NCBI GenBank assembly: GCA_030152625.1 | Contig: JASLJD010000015.1 | Coordinates: forward strand, 1 to 13,767 | Source: Erysipelothrix sp. | GTDB lineage: Bacteria > Bacillota_I > Bacilli_A > Erysipelotrichales > Erysipelotrichaceae | DNA length: 13,767 nt | Direction of reading: 5' to 3' | In this document: positions 6,551 to 13,485 of the stretch, piece after piece | Layout: each line of letters begins with the position of its first letter | Position numbering within the stretch: the stretch's first letter is position 1 | Program-made: the position numbers and the translations under genes | The notes under the pieces: generated by a model | Told to the model about the DNA's origin: nothing | Seen by the model: the letters and a program-made list of their open reading frames with translations, nothing else | The model's database searches: none

Positions 6551-6916
6551 TTATTTTCTCTTACGTACTACACGACGACGTCCGCCTTTGCGTGAACGTG
6601 CATTTGTGCGTGTTCTTTGTCCACGAACTGGTAAACCGCGACGATGACGCATCCCGCGATAACTACCGATTTCCATGAGACGTTTAATGTCTAAGCTAAC
6701 TTCACGACGTAAGTCACCTTCTACTTGATATTTGTCGACTTCACGACGAATTACTGCGATTTGCTCATCGCTGAGATCTTCTACACGAATATCTTCATCG
6801 ATATTTGCTTCCGCTAAAATCTTTTGTGCTGTTGGCTTTCCAATTCCATAAATATATGTCAATGAAATAACAACACGTTTATTACGTGGAATATCCACTC
6901 CTGCTATACGAGCCAT
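6551..6916 (-). CDS. rpsM: 30S ribosomal protein S13
   Basis: S13 sits at the head of the small subunit and takes part in the intersubunit bridges and P-site tRNA contact. The 121-residue protein starts MARIAGVDIPRNKRVVISLTY, carries the helix-hairpin-helix region YGIGKPTAQKIL and ends with the typical GSYRGMRHRRGLPVRGQRT and basic tail. An in-frame start 48 bases further up is rejected because it would run through the ribosome binding site and the end of rpmJ. The rpmJ stop is part of the TAGGAGG ribosome binding site of this gene, so the two are tightly coupled. Confidence 0.98.
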   Translation of the reverse strand: MARIAGVDIPRNKRVVISLTYIYGIGKPTAQKILAEANIDEDIRVEDLSDEQIAVIRREVDKYQVEGDLRREVSLDIKRLMEIGSYRGMRHRRGLPVRGQRTRTNARSRKGGRRRVVRKRK

Positions 6917-6929
6917 TAAAGAAATCCTC

Positions 6930-7043
6930 CTATCCTTGTCTTTGTTTGTGTTTTGGGTTTTCACAAATAATCATAACTCTACCCTTACGGCGAATAACTC
7001 TACATTTTTCGCACATAGGTTTTACTGATGGTCTTACTTTCAT
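6930..7043 (-). CDS. rpmJ: 50S ribosomal protein L36 (zinc-binding form)
   Basis: A 37-residue protein starting MKVRPSVKPMCEKCRVIRRK. The zinc-ribbon ligands are Cys11, Cys14, Cys27 and His32, so this is the C+ (zinc) form. ATG 7043 has AGGAGG (7051-7056) 7 bases upstream. The TAG stop at 6930-6932 runs into the ribosome binding site of rpsM. L36 binds 23S rRNA in the large subunit. The infA-rpmJ-rpsM order is the standard Gram-positive one. Confidence 0.98.
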   Translation of the reverse strand: MKVRPSVKPMCEKCRVIRRKGRVMIICENPKHKQRQG

Positions 7044-7063
7044 CGTTTTTCCTCCTAAAACAA

Positions 7064-7282
7064 TTATTTATGTCTGAATGTTATGCGCCCACGTGATAAA
7101 TCGTAAGGTGAAATTTCAACGGTTACGCGATCGCCTGGTAAAATGCGAATGTAATTCATACGGATTTTACCAGATACGTGAGCCAAAATTTCATGACCGT
7201 TTTCGAGTTCTACTTGGAACTTCGCACCCGGTAGTGTGTCTACGACAACACCTTCTACTTCAATGACATCTTCTTTACTCAT
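7064..7282 (-). CDS. infA: Translation initiation factor IF-1
   Basis: A 72-residue S1-type OB-fold protein that binds the ribosomal A site and assists IF-2 and IF-3 during initiation. The sequence is fully typical: EVEGVVVDTLPGAKFQVELENG, then LAHVSGKIRMNYIRILPGDRV and VEISPYDLSRGRITFR. The start codon overlaps the map stop as ATGA. The nearest AAGGAGG (7296-7302) is 13 bases from the ATG, longer than in the neighbours. A short palindrome, GCTTATAAGC, occupies the spacer and could shorten it by folding, or coupling from map may supply ribosomes. Confidence 0.98.
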   Translation of the reverse strand: MSKEDVIEVEGVVVDTLPGAKFQVELENGHEILAHVSGKIRMNYIRILPGDRVTVEISPYDLSRGRITFRHK

Positions 7283-8049
7283 TCGTGCTTATAAGCCTCC
7301 TTTGTTCTTGTAAGTATCTCATATCCATCCTCATAAATTGCGACTGTATGTTCAAAATGGGCTGTAAGCGATCGATCCGCAGAAATAACGGTCCAATCAT
7401 CATCCAGAGTTTTCGTCTTATGGGTTCCGAGTTGAACCATTGGCTCAATCGCAATCACCATATTTTTTCTTAAACGAACCCCTTTGTTTGGAATGCCGAC
7501 ATTCGGTACATAAGGTGCTTCATGCATTGTACGCCCGACACCATGACCTGTGTATTCGATCGGTAAGCCATAAGCGTGAGGTTGAACAACCTCCATAATA
7601 GCATGACCAATGTCTCCGACCCGATTCCCAGCCACCGCTTGTTCAATACCAGCAAAAAGTGCTTCTTCGGTCACATCTAAAAGATGTTGCGCTTCTTCGC
7701 TAATTTTACCGACTGGATATGTCCAAGCATGATCACTGTAATAACCTTTGTAAATTGCACCTACATCAATTGAAATTATGTCGCCTTCTTTAAGAATGAC
7801 ATCTGAACGAGGAATACCATGCACGAGTTCTTCATTCACAGAAGCACAAATCGAACCCTCAAATCCTTCATAACCCAAGAACGCTGGTTTGGCCCCTTGG
7901 CTCAAAATATAATTATAAGCCAATTGATCCAATTCTTTCGTCGAAACACCTGGTTTAATTGCTTCCTTGACAATTTCTTGTGCATTAAAAGCAATTTCAC
8001 CTGCCCGGCGCATCAAATCTAATTCGCGTTCTGACTTGGTTTCGATCAT
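7279..8049 (-). CDS. map: Type I methionine aminopeptidase
   Basis: A 256-residue cytoplasmic metalloprotease that removes the initiator methionine from new proteins. All pita-bread metal ligands are present: Asp95 (ISIDVGA), Asp106 (YYSDHAWT), His169 (TGHGVGR), Glu202 (IAIEPM) and Glu233 (HFEHTVAI); the substrate-binding His77 is in LVHGIP. Residue 107 is His and 109 Trp where many relatives have Thr and Arg (DTARTF), a mild variation next to a ligand. There is no N-terminal zinc-finger extension. The gene overlaps adk by 4 bases (ATGA) and infA by 4 bases. GGAGG (8057-8061) with a 7-base spacer supports ATG 8049. Confidence 0.98.
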   Translation of the reverse strand: MIETKSERELDLMRRAGEIAFNAQEIVKEAIKPGVSTKELDQLAYNYILSQGAKPAFLGYEGFEGSICASVNEELVHGIPRSDVILKEGDIISIDVGAIYKGYYSDHAWTYPVGKISEEAQHLLDVTEEALFAGIEQAVAGNRVGDIGHAIMEVVQPHAYGLPIEYTGHGVGRTMHEAPYVPNVGIPNKGVRLRKNMVIAIEPMVQLGTHKTKTLDDDWTVISADRSLTAHFEHTVAIYEDGYEILTRTKEAYKHE

Positions 8050-8696
8050 TTTACTGCCTCCAATGTCTTAAGAACATCATTCATAACCGCTTCAGGTTCT
8101 TGACCACCATCAATGTCTTGAACTAAACCCTTTTTACGATAGAAATCGATGACGGGTTGAGTTTGCTCTAAATAAGCTTCATGACGAACTTTAAATTTCT
8201 CTTCCGTATCATCACTTCGCTGATAGAGTTCCCCATTGCATCGATCACAAACGCCTTCTTTTTGAGATGGGTGATGATCGATGTGATAGATTGCACCGCA
8301 TTCCTTACATAAACGACGTCCTGTTATACGACGAATTAGTTCCTCTTCAGCAACATCTAAATGCAAGACTAAGTCAATCTTTAAATGTTCTTGATCTGTT
8401 ATCTCTTCAAGAGCCTCTGCTTGAGCGAGATTTCTTGGGAACCCGTCAAGCAAATAACCATGTTCAAATCGTTCTTGGTTTAAACGCTCTTCGACAAGAC
8501 GATTGGTTACATCATCGGGAACCAACTTTCCTTTATCTAAATACTCTTTCGCTTCAATTCCAACAGGTGTTTTGTTTGCGATAGCTTCTCGAAACATATC
8601 ACCTGTTGAAATGTGCGTAAGTTTAAAGTTTTCGACAATCCCCGAAGAAACGGTTCCTTTTCCACTGCCAGCAGGACCCATAATTAATAAATTCAT
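8046..8696 (-). CDS. adk: Adenylate kinase (zinc LID form)
   Basis: A 216-residue enzyme balancing ATP, ADP and AMP. The P-loop GPAGSGKGT is at 7-15, the AMP-binding STGDMFR at 30-36 and LLDGFPRN at 82-89, and the LID domain carries Cys130, Cys133, Cys150 and Cys153, the structural zinc site of Gram-positive adenylate kinases. Ala9 replaces the more usual Pro or Gly in the P-loop start. I chose ATG 8696, which has AGGAGG (8701-8706) 4 bases upstream. An in-frame GTG at 8711 precedes that site and is unlikely to be used. The gene lies 14 bases after secY and overlaps map by 4 bases. Confidence 0.98.
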   Translation of the reverse strand: MNLLIMGPAGSGKGTVSSGIVENFKLTHISTGDMFREAIANKTPVGIEAKEYLDKGKLVPDDVTNRLVEERLNQERFEHGYLLDGFPRNLAQAEALEEITDQEHLKIDLVLHLDVAEEELIRRITGRRLCKECGAIYHIDHHPSQKEGVCDRCNGELYQRSDDTEEKFKVRHEAYLEQTQPVIDFYRKKGLVQDIDGGQEPEAVMNDVLKTLEAVK

Positions 8697-8710
8697 ATGT
8701 CCTCCTATCA

Positions 8711-10003
8711 CTAGTTGAATAAACCTTTGTATGAACGCTGTGTCATTCTACCTTTTAATTCCTTGACCGTTTCAAGGGCAACACCAACAACAATAATAAT
8801 TCCAGTACCACCTGGTGCTGTTGAAGTTGGAATCGAAGTTACCATTGTTAATACGTACGGTAACAGCGCAATAAAGGTCAAGAACGCTGCTCCTAAAACA
8901 GTAATTCGATTGAGAATAACGCTGATATGGCGTTCGGTATCTTTCCCAGGACGAATGCCTGGAATATACGAACCATTTTTTGCGAAATCTTCTGCTAACT
9001 TCTCAGGATCAACCTGTAAGTGAGCATAGAAGAATGTAAAGAAAATGATTAATAAAGCATATACAATAATTGATACCCAATGAGGGTTCGCCATGGATAA
9101 ATACTTCGTTAAGAAACTGTAGACTTTACCATTTGGATTGACCCAACTTGAAATAATGATCGGTGCATTCATCATTGCACTTGCAAAGATAACTGGCACA
9201 ACGCTTGCTGAGTTGATCATCAACGGTAAATGACTCATGTTTTTCCCATAAACAGTACCACCCGAACTGGAAGTATATTGTATTGAGATTTTACGAACAG
9301 CTTGGTTCATAAACACAACCAATAAAATGATGGCTAAATATGAGAGAACAAAGAGAGCAAAAAGTAAAAATCCTCTTGCTGTATCATTGGCTGTCAAAAC
9401 TTGGAAAGTATTGACAAATGTTGTTGGTAACGAGGAAACAATCCCTGCGAAAATAATCATGGATAGTCCATTTCCAACACCTTTAGCCGTCATTTGGTCT
9501 CCGAGCCAGAGAAGGAACATGGTTCCTGCTGCCATCACGGTCCCCATAAAGAAATAACTTCCTTTGCTGCTATCAATTAAAATATCATATTGATTATTAA
9601 ATATCATAATAAGGCCAATTGCTTGCACATATGCCAAAACAACTCCTAAATAACGAGTGATTTTGTCTAATTGCATACGACCTTTTTGACCTGATTTGCT
9701 TAATTCTGTTAAGTATGGGATAACATCCATCGAAAGTAATTGAATAATAATGGATGCAGTAATATAAGGTCCAACACCTAAGGAAAAGATGGAGAAGGAT
9801 TGAATCGCTCCACCACCTAAGATATTCATCATACCTAAAAGGCTGTTCCCTTCAGTCCCAGACATCATTGCTGCAAGTTTGACACTGTCTACATTCGGAA
9901 CTGGAATAATTGCTCCAAGGCGATAAACTAGCAGCATCGCAAGGGTGAAAAAGATCCTCTGCCTGATTTCTTCATTTTTAAATAAATCAGTAAGAAATCG
10001 CAT
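8711..10003 (-). CDS. secY: Preprotein translocase channel subunit SecY
   Basis: The 430-residue central channel of the Sec translocon, with about ten membrane segments. The N-terminus LFKNEEIRQRIFFTLAML, the first helix, the plug-region text around GMMNILGGGAIQSFSIFSLGVGPYITASIIIQLL, TELSKSGQKGR in the first cytoplasmic loop and the C-terminal FYAHLQVDPEKLAEDFAKNG and SYIPGIRPGKDT (the SecA/ribosome-binding loop) are all typical. The start overlaps the rplO stop by one base (TAATG), and the GAGGTGA ribosome binding site lies inside the rplO end. secE and secG are not in the window. secY-adk-map-infA is the usual order in Bacillota. Confidence 0.99.
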   Translation of the reverse strand: MRFLTDLFKNEEIRQRIFFTLAMLLVYRLGAIIPVPNVDSVKLAAMMSGTEGNSLLGMMNILGGGAIQSFSIFSLGVGPYITASIIIQLLSMDVIPYLTELSKSGQKGRMQLDKITRYLGVVLAYVQAIGLIMIFNNQYDILIDSSKGSYFFMGTVMAAGTMFLLWLGDQMTAKGVGNGLSMIIFAGIVSSLPTTFVNTFQVLTANDTARGFLLFALFVLSYLAIILLVVFMNQAVRKISIQYTSSSGGTVYGKNMSHLPLMINSASVVPVIFASAMMNAPIIISSWVNPNGKVYSFLTKYLSMANPHWVSIIVYALLIIFFTFFYAHLQVDPEKLAEDFAKNGSYIPGIRPGKDTERHISVILNRITVLGAAFLTFIALLPYVLTMVTSIPTSTAPGGTGIIIVVGVALETVKELKGRMTQRSYKGLFN

Positions 10004-10443
10004 TAAATCACCTCAACTTTTCCACCCATTTTTTCGATTTCTGTTTGTGCAGATTTTGAGAATGCATTCGCAACAACATGAAGTTTCTTTTCAAGTTTAC
10101 CTTGTCCTAAAACCTTCACACCATCACGTACATTTTTAACAAGACCTGCTTCTTGTAGTGTATCTATTGTAACCGTTGAATCATCTTCAAAACGATTTAA
10201 ATCATCTAGATTAATAATTGAAAATTCCTTGCGGTTGTAGTTAGTAAATCCGCGTTTTGGAATTCGAAGATAAAGTGGTGTTTGTCCACCTTCGAATCCG
10301 AGTGGTACTCCGCCACCGCTACGAGCTTTTTGACCTTTTTGTCCACGACCAGATGTTTTTCCAAACCCACTTGCGTGGCCACGGCCTACACGTTTGCGAT
10401 CACGACGAGCACCTTTGTTATACTTTAATTCATGTAGTTTCAT
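10003..10443 (-). CDS. rplO: 50S ribosomal protein L15
   Basis: L15 is a 146-residue late-assembly protein of the large subunit. It begins MKLHELKYNKGARRDRKRVG and has the long Gly/Arg/Lys-rich extension GRGHASGFGKTSGRGQKGQ (residues about 21-39) that penetrates 23S rRNA, then the GFEGGQTPLYLRIPKRGF signature and a globular C-terminal domain. GGAGG lies 7 bases upstream of ATG 10443 and joins the rpsE stop codon (TAGGAGG). rpmD would normally lie upstream; here the gap to rpsE is 9 bases. The stop overlaps secY by one base. Confidence 0.98.
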   Translation of the reverse strand: MKLHELKYNKGARRDRKRVGRGHASGFGKTSGRGQKGQKARSGGGVPLGFEGGQTPLYLRIPKRGFTNYNRKEFSIINLDDLNRFEDDSTVTIDTLQEAGLVKNVRDGVKVLGQGKLEKKLHVVANAFSKSAQTEIEKMGGKVEVI

Positions 10444-10452
10444 AAAGGCCTC

Positions 10453-10959
10453 CTAGTAACGAATCTCTTCGATTTTTTTACCTCGTAATTCAGCAACTTC
10501 TTCAATTGTACGCATTGTTTCCAATGCATCAAATGTTGCACGAACCATGTTAATTGGAGTACGTGTTCCAATGTTTTTTGTTAAAACATCTGCAACACCG
10601 GCAAGCTCCATGATATCACGAACAGCACCACCAGCAATAACTCCTGTACCTTCTGATGCTGGACGCATGAAGACTTCTCCTGCTCCAAAGCGACCGATGT
10701 TTTCGTGTGGAATTGTTCCATCAACAAGTTTGACTGTAATTAAGTTTTGTTTTGCGTTATCAATCGCTTTACGAATTGCGTCTGGAACTTCGTTTGCGGT
10801 ACCTTGACCGAATCCTACGCGTCCCTTTTTGTCACCAACCACGACAAGGGCTGAGAAACGGAATCGACGTCCACCTTTAACAACCTTTGCAACGCGGTTA
10901 ATTGTTATAACACGCTCTTCGAATTCATCGCGACGATTTCTATTTGGTCTACGACTCAT
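10453..10959 (-). CDS. rpsE: 30S ribosomal protein S5
   Basis: S5 is a 168-residue protein at the mRNA entry and decoding region, linked to translational accuracy and spectinomycin resistance. It has the N-terminal double-stranded-RNA-binding domain (EFEERVITINRVAKVVKGGRR, RFSALVVVGD, KGRVGFGQGTANEVPDAIRKA) and the C-terminal domain GTGVIAGGAVRDIMELAGV. Two adjacent ATGs are possible, 10962 and 10959. AGGAGG (10965-10970) is 2 bases from the first and 5 from the second, so I prefer 10959. That site overlaps the rplR stop. The gene ends 9 bases before rplO with no rpmD between. Confidence 0.98.
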   Translation of the reverse strand: MSRRPNRNRRDEFEERVITINRVAKVVKGGRRFRFSALVVVGDKKGRVGFGQGTANEVPDAIRKAIDNAKQNLITVKLVDGTIPHENIGRFGAGEVFMRPASEGTGVIAGGAVRDIMELAGVADVLTKNIGTRTPINMVRATFDALETMRTIEEVAELRGKKIEEIRY

Positions 10960-10969
10960 CATATCCTCC

Positions 10970-11326
10970 TTAAAACTCTAGTCCAGCTTCTCGAGCTGCT
11001 TCTGCCAATGCTTTTATACGACCATGGTATAAGTTACCTCCACGATCAAAGACGACAGATTCAATACCTTTTTCTTGTGCAACTTCAGCAAGATGTTTAC
11101 CGACTTCTTTGGCTGCTTCAATATTGCCGCCATTTTCAAGTTTTAACTGTAATGAACTTGATGATGCCAGTGTTTCTTGCGCCATATCATCAACGAGTTG
11201 TGCATAGATATGCTTACTTGAGCGATAAACACTAAGACGTGGGCGTTGACTTGTTCCACTGACTTTACGACGAACTCGAGCATGACGACGAACTCGTTTG
11301 CTGTTTCTCGATTTATATTTTGCCAT
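10970..11326 (-). CDS. rplR: 50S ribosomal protein L18
   Basis: L18 binds 5S rRNA in the central protuberance with L5. The 118-residue protein has the basic N-terminal tail (KYKSRNSKRVRRHARVRRKV), then RPRLSVYRSSKHIYAQLVDD and the C-terminal GIESVVFDRGGNLYHGRIKALAEAAREAGLEF, all standard. ATG 11326 has an AAGGAG site upstream in the 21-base gap after rplF. Its stop TAA is joined to the AAGGAGG of rpsE, so translation of the two is probably coupled. Confidence 0.98.
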   Translation of the reverse strand: MAKYKSRNSKRVRRHARVRRKVSGTSQRPRLSVYRSSKHIYAQLVDDMAQETLASSSSLQLKLENGGNIEAAKEVGKHLAEVAQEKGIESVVFDRGGNLYHGRIKALAEAAREAGLEF

Positions 11327-11347
11327 AATTTATATTCTCCTTTCCCA

Positions 11348-11896
11348 CTATTTCTTAGCTGATGCTGTTTTTCCTTCTTTACGACGGATGTGCTCACCTT
11401 TGTATTTAATACCTTTACCTAAGTAAGGTTCTGGTTTACGGACTGCACGAATGCTAGCTGCCCATGCGCCTACACGTTGCTTATCTGCTCCGCTAACTTT
11501 AATACTGGTTGCACTTGGAACTTCAATTTCGACTCCGTCTTCGAGTTCAAATTCAATTGGATGTGAGTATCCAACATTTAAGACTAACTTGTTACCTGAC
11601 TTAGATGCACGATACCCGATACCAACAAGTTCCAATTCTTTTTCATAACCTTTGGTTACTCCCTCGATCATGTTTGCAATAAGTGAGCGAGTAGTACCAT
11701 GAATTTGTTTAATGCGTTTTGTGTCATTAGGGCGAGATACAGTAAGTTCATTACCGTCAACCTCAATTTTGAGTTCTGGACTTAAGACATCTTCTAATTC
11801 GCCTTTTGGCCCCTTGACGATAATGTGGTTATTTTCCTCTACTGTTACCTCAACGTCTTCGGGAATGACAATGACTTTATTTCCGATACGTGACAT
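11348..11896 (-). CDS. rplF: 50S ribosomal protein L6
   Basis: L6 lies near the sarcin-ricin loop and the L7/L12 stalk. The 182-residue protein has two related alpha/beta domains: an N-terminal one starting MSRIGNKVIVIPEDVEV and a C-terminal one with ELVGIGYRASKSGNKLVLNVGYSHP and the RNA-binding signature RKPEPYLGKGIKYKGEHIRRKEGKTA. Length is slightly above the usual 178-180 because of a short basic tail. AGAGGAG lies upstream of ATG 11896, in the 15-base gap after rpsH. Confidence 0.98.
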   Translation of the reverse strand: MSRIGNKVIVIPEDVEVTVEENNHIIVKGPKGELEDVLSPELKIEVDGNELTVSRPNDTKRIKQIHGTTRSLIANMIEGVTKGYEKELELVGIGYRASKSGNKLVLNVGYSHPIEFELEDGVEIEVPSATSIKVSGADKQRVGAWAASIRAVRKPEPYLGKGIKYKGEHIRRKEGKTASAKK

Positions 11897-11911
11897 GAAG
11901 TATCTCCTCTC

Positions 11912-12310
11912 TTACCAAACGTAAGCTAAAACTTCGCCACCAACATGTTTTTGGCGAGCTTGCTTATCTGTCATAATACCTTCTGATGTTGATAAAATCG
12001 CAATACCTAAACCATTTAGGACGCGTGGGATTTCATCAACTTTTGCGTAAACTCTTAATCCAGGTTTTGAAATACGCTTAAGACCTGTAATAACTTTTTC
12101 ATTGTTAGGTCCATATTTGAGCACTAAAGTAATACTTCTAGCTGCTCCTTCACCGGTAACATGATAGTCACGGATGAAACCTTCTTCTTTCAAAATACTG
12201 GAAATTGCTTCTTTTTCTTTACTTGCTGGAATTTCTACTGTTTCGTGATTTTCAACCAGTGAATTACGAATACGAGTAAGAAAATCCGCAATTGGATCTG
12301 TAACGTTCAT
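11912..12310 (-). CDS. rpsH: 30S ribosomal protein S8
   Basis: S8 is an early-assembly protein binding the central domain of 16S rRNA. The 132-residue protein shows TDPIADFLTRIRNS at the N-terminus, LKRISKPGLRVY in the middle and the diagnostic C-terminal LGIAILSTSEGIMTDKQARQKHVGGEVLAYVW region. In E. coli S8 also represses the spc operon by binding mRNA around the rplX-rplE junction; I saw no obvious copy of that structure here but did not fold it. AAGGAGG lies about 10 bases upstream of ATG 12310. Confidence 0.98.
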   Translation of the reverse strand: MNVTDPIADFLTRIRNSLVENHETVEIPASKEKEAISSILKEEGFIRDYHVTGEGAARSITLVLKYGPNNEKVITGLKRISKPGLRVYAKVDEIPRVLNGLGIAILSTSEGIMTDKQARQKHVGGEVLAYVW

Positions 12311-12332
12311 ATTTGAAAAGTTCCTCCTTCGA

Positions 12333-12602
12333 TTACCAGCTTGATTTCTTCACGCCAGGGATTTGACCCTTGTGTGCTAATTCACGGAAGCGAAGACGTG
12401 ACATACCATATTTACGGATGTATCCGCGTGGTCGTCCATCAACTGCATCACGATTACGTACACGAGTTGGTGAAGCATCACGTGGCAATTTTTGTAAGCC
12501 AATGTAATCGCCTTTTTCTTTCAACTCCGCACGTTTTTCTGCATAGCGTGCTACGGTTTCTTTACGTTGTTCATTACGAACAATTTTTGATTTTTTAGCC
12601 AT
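12333..12602 (-). CDS. rpsN: 30S ribosomal protein S14 (zinc-independent, C- form)
   Basis: S14 lies in the head of the small subunit next to S3, S10 and S19. This 89-residue version contains no cysteine at all, so it lacks the CxxC zinc ribbon of the 61-residue form that usually occupies this slot in Bacillus-like spc operons. The C-terminal half LPRDASPTRVRNRDAVDGRPRG, YIRKYGMSRLRFRELAHKGQIPG and the final SSW are typical of the C- form. ATG 12602 follows AAGGAGG inside the last codons of rplE (Lys-Glu-Asp-Leu), 3 bases after the rplE stop. The position is the normal one between rplE and rpsH. Confidence 0.98.
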   Translation of the reverse strand: MAKKSKIVRNEQRKETVARYAEKRAELKEKGDYIGLQKLPRDASPTRVRNRDAVDGRPRGYIRKYGMSRLRFRELAHKGQIPGVKKSSW

Positions 12603-12605
12603 GTA

Positions 12606-13151
12606 TTACAAGTCCTCCTTTTTGAAAGGCATGCCGAGTTCTTTCAATAATGCATATCCTTCTTGATCTGTCTCTGCACTTGTAACAATCGTAATATCCA
12701 TTCCTCGAACTTTGTTTACTTTATCAAAGTCGATTTCTGGGAAAATAAGTTGTTCTTTAACACCGAGTGTGTAATTTCCACGACCATCGAATGATTTTCC
12801 ACTTACTCCACGGAAATCACGAACACGTGGTAAAGCAACTTTGATTAATTTCTCTAAGAAATCATACATTCTTTGTCCACGAAGCGTTACTTTACAGCCA
12901 ATTGGCATGTCTTCACGTAACTTAAAGTTCGCAACAGAACGCTTAGCACGTGTAACAACTGGTTTTTGACCAGTGATCAATGTCAGTTCTTCAACTGCAT
13001 CATCGAGGAATCGTGAATTATTAATTGCATCTCCAACACCCATGTTGACAACAATTTTTTCAACTTTAGGTGCTTGCATGACAGAAGTATAGTTAAATTC
13101 TTTAACTAAGCTTGGCACAACTTCTGATCGATAGTGTTCTTTTAGACTCAT
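12606..13151 (-). CDS. rplE: 50S ribosomal protein L5
   Basis: L5 binds 5S rRNA and touches the P-site tRNA in the central protuberance. The 181-residue protein has YTSVMQAPKVEKIVVNMGVGDA, the RNA-contact loop LRGQRMYDFLEKLI, ALPRVRDFRGVSGKSFDGRGNYTLGVKEQLIFPEIDFDKV and the C-terminal GMDITIVTSAETDQEGYALLKELGMPF. ATG 13151 has AGGAGG (13163-13168) 11 bases upstream, overlapping the rplX stop. Its final codons hold the ribosome binding site of rpsN. Confidence 0.98.
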   Translation of the reverse strand: MSLKEHYRSEVVPSLVKEFNYTSVMQAPKVEKIVVNMGVGDAINNSRFLDDAVEELTLITGQKPVVTRAKRSVANFKLREDMPIGCKVTLRGQRMYDFLEKLIKVALPRVRDFRGVSGKSFDGRGNYTLGVKEQLIFPEIDFDKVNKVRGMDITIVTSAETDQEGYALLKELGMPFKKEDL

Positions 13152-13167
13152 TTTAAACTATACCTCC

Positions 13168-13476
13168 TTATTTTACTTCCGCGCCAGTCTTTTTGTAGAC
13201 GCGAACTTTCTTTCCATCTTTAATTTCATAACCAATACGGCTTGGTGCTTTTGCTTTTTCATCATAAGCCATGACGTTTGAAACATGAATCCATGATTCT
13301 TGTTCTGCAATGCCACCATCTGGGTTCATTTGTGTTGGTTTAAGGTGCTTCTTACGTAAGTTTACACCTTCGACAATCACACGTTCAGTTTTTGCATCAA
13401 CGGCAAGAACCTCACCAATCGTACCCTTATATGAGCCTGTTATGACTTGAACTTTATCTCCACGTTTAATTTTCAT
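13168..13476 (-). CDS. rplX: 50S ribosomal protein L24
   Basis: L24 starts assembly of the large subunit and later lies by the tunnel exit. The 102-residue protein has the N-terminal KOW motif (KIKRGDKVQVITGSYKGTIGEV), VIVEGVNLRKKHLKPTQ and the GGIAEQESWIHVSNVM strand, with a basic C-terminus. The internal CxxC seen in some L24 proteins is absent. GGAGGC lies 5 bases before ATG 13476, joined to the rplN stop (TAGGAGG). Confidence 0.98.
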   Translation of the reverse strand: MKIKRGDKVQVITGSYKGTIGEVLAVDAKTERVIVEGVNLRKKHLKPTQMNPDGGIAEQESWIHVSNVMAYDEKAKAPSRIGYEIKDGKKVRVYKKTGAEVK

Positions 13477-13485
13477 AAGAGCCTC

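Noticed and set aside
6916..6964. Upstream in-frame start for rpsM that would add 16 residues
   Set aside because: The extension runs through the end of rpmJ and the TAGGAGG site; MARIAGVDIP is the universal S13 N-terminus.
7908..7918. TATAAT-like sequence on the minus strand inside map
   Set aside because: No acceptable -35 element lies 16-18 bases upstream, and it is inside a conserved coding region; chance in AT-rich DNA.
8697..8711. GTG start for adk at 8711
   Set aside because: The adk ribosome binding site (8701-8706) lies downstream of it, and the P-loop begins normally seven residues after ATG 8696.
8715..9023. Open plus-strand frame of about 100 codons opposite secY, and similar ones opposite adk, rpsE and rplN
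   Set aside because: They lie wholly antisense to strongly conserved genes, lack good ribosome binding sites and resemble no family; they are reading-frame shadows.
10444..10452. Possible hidden or degraded rpmD between rpsE and rplO
   Set aside because: Only 9 bases are available, all used by the rplO ribosome binding site; no L30-like text was seen elsewhere in the window.
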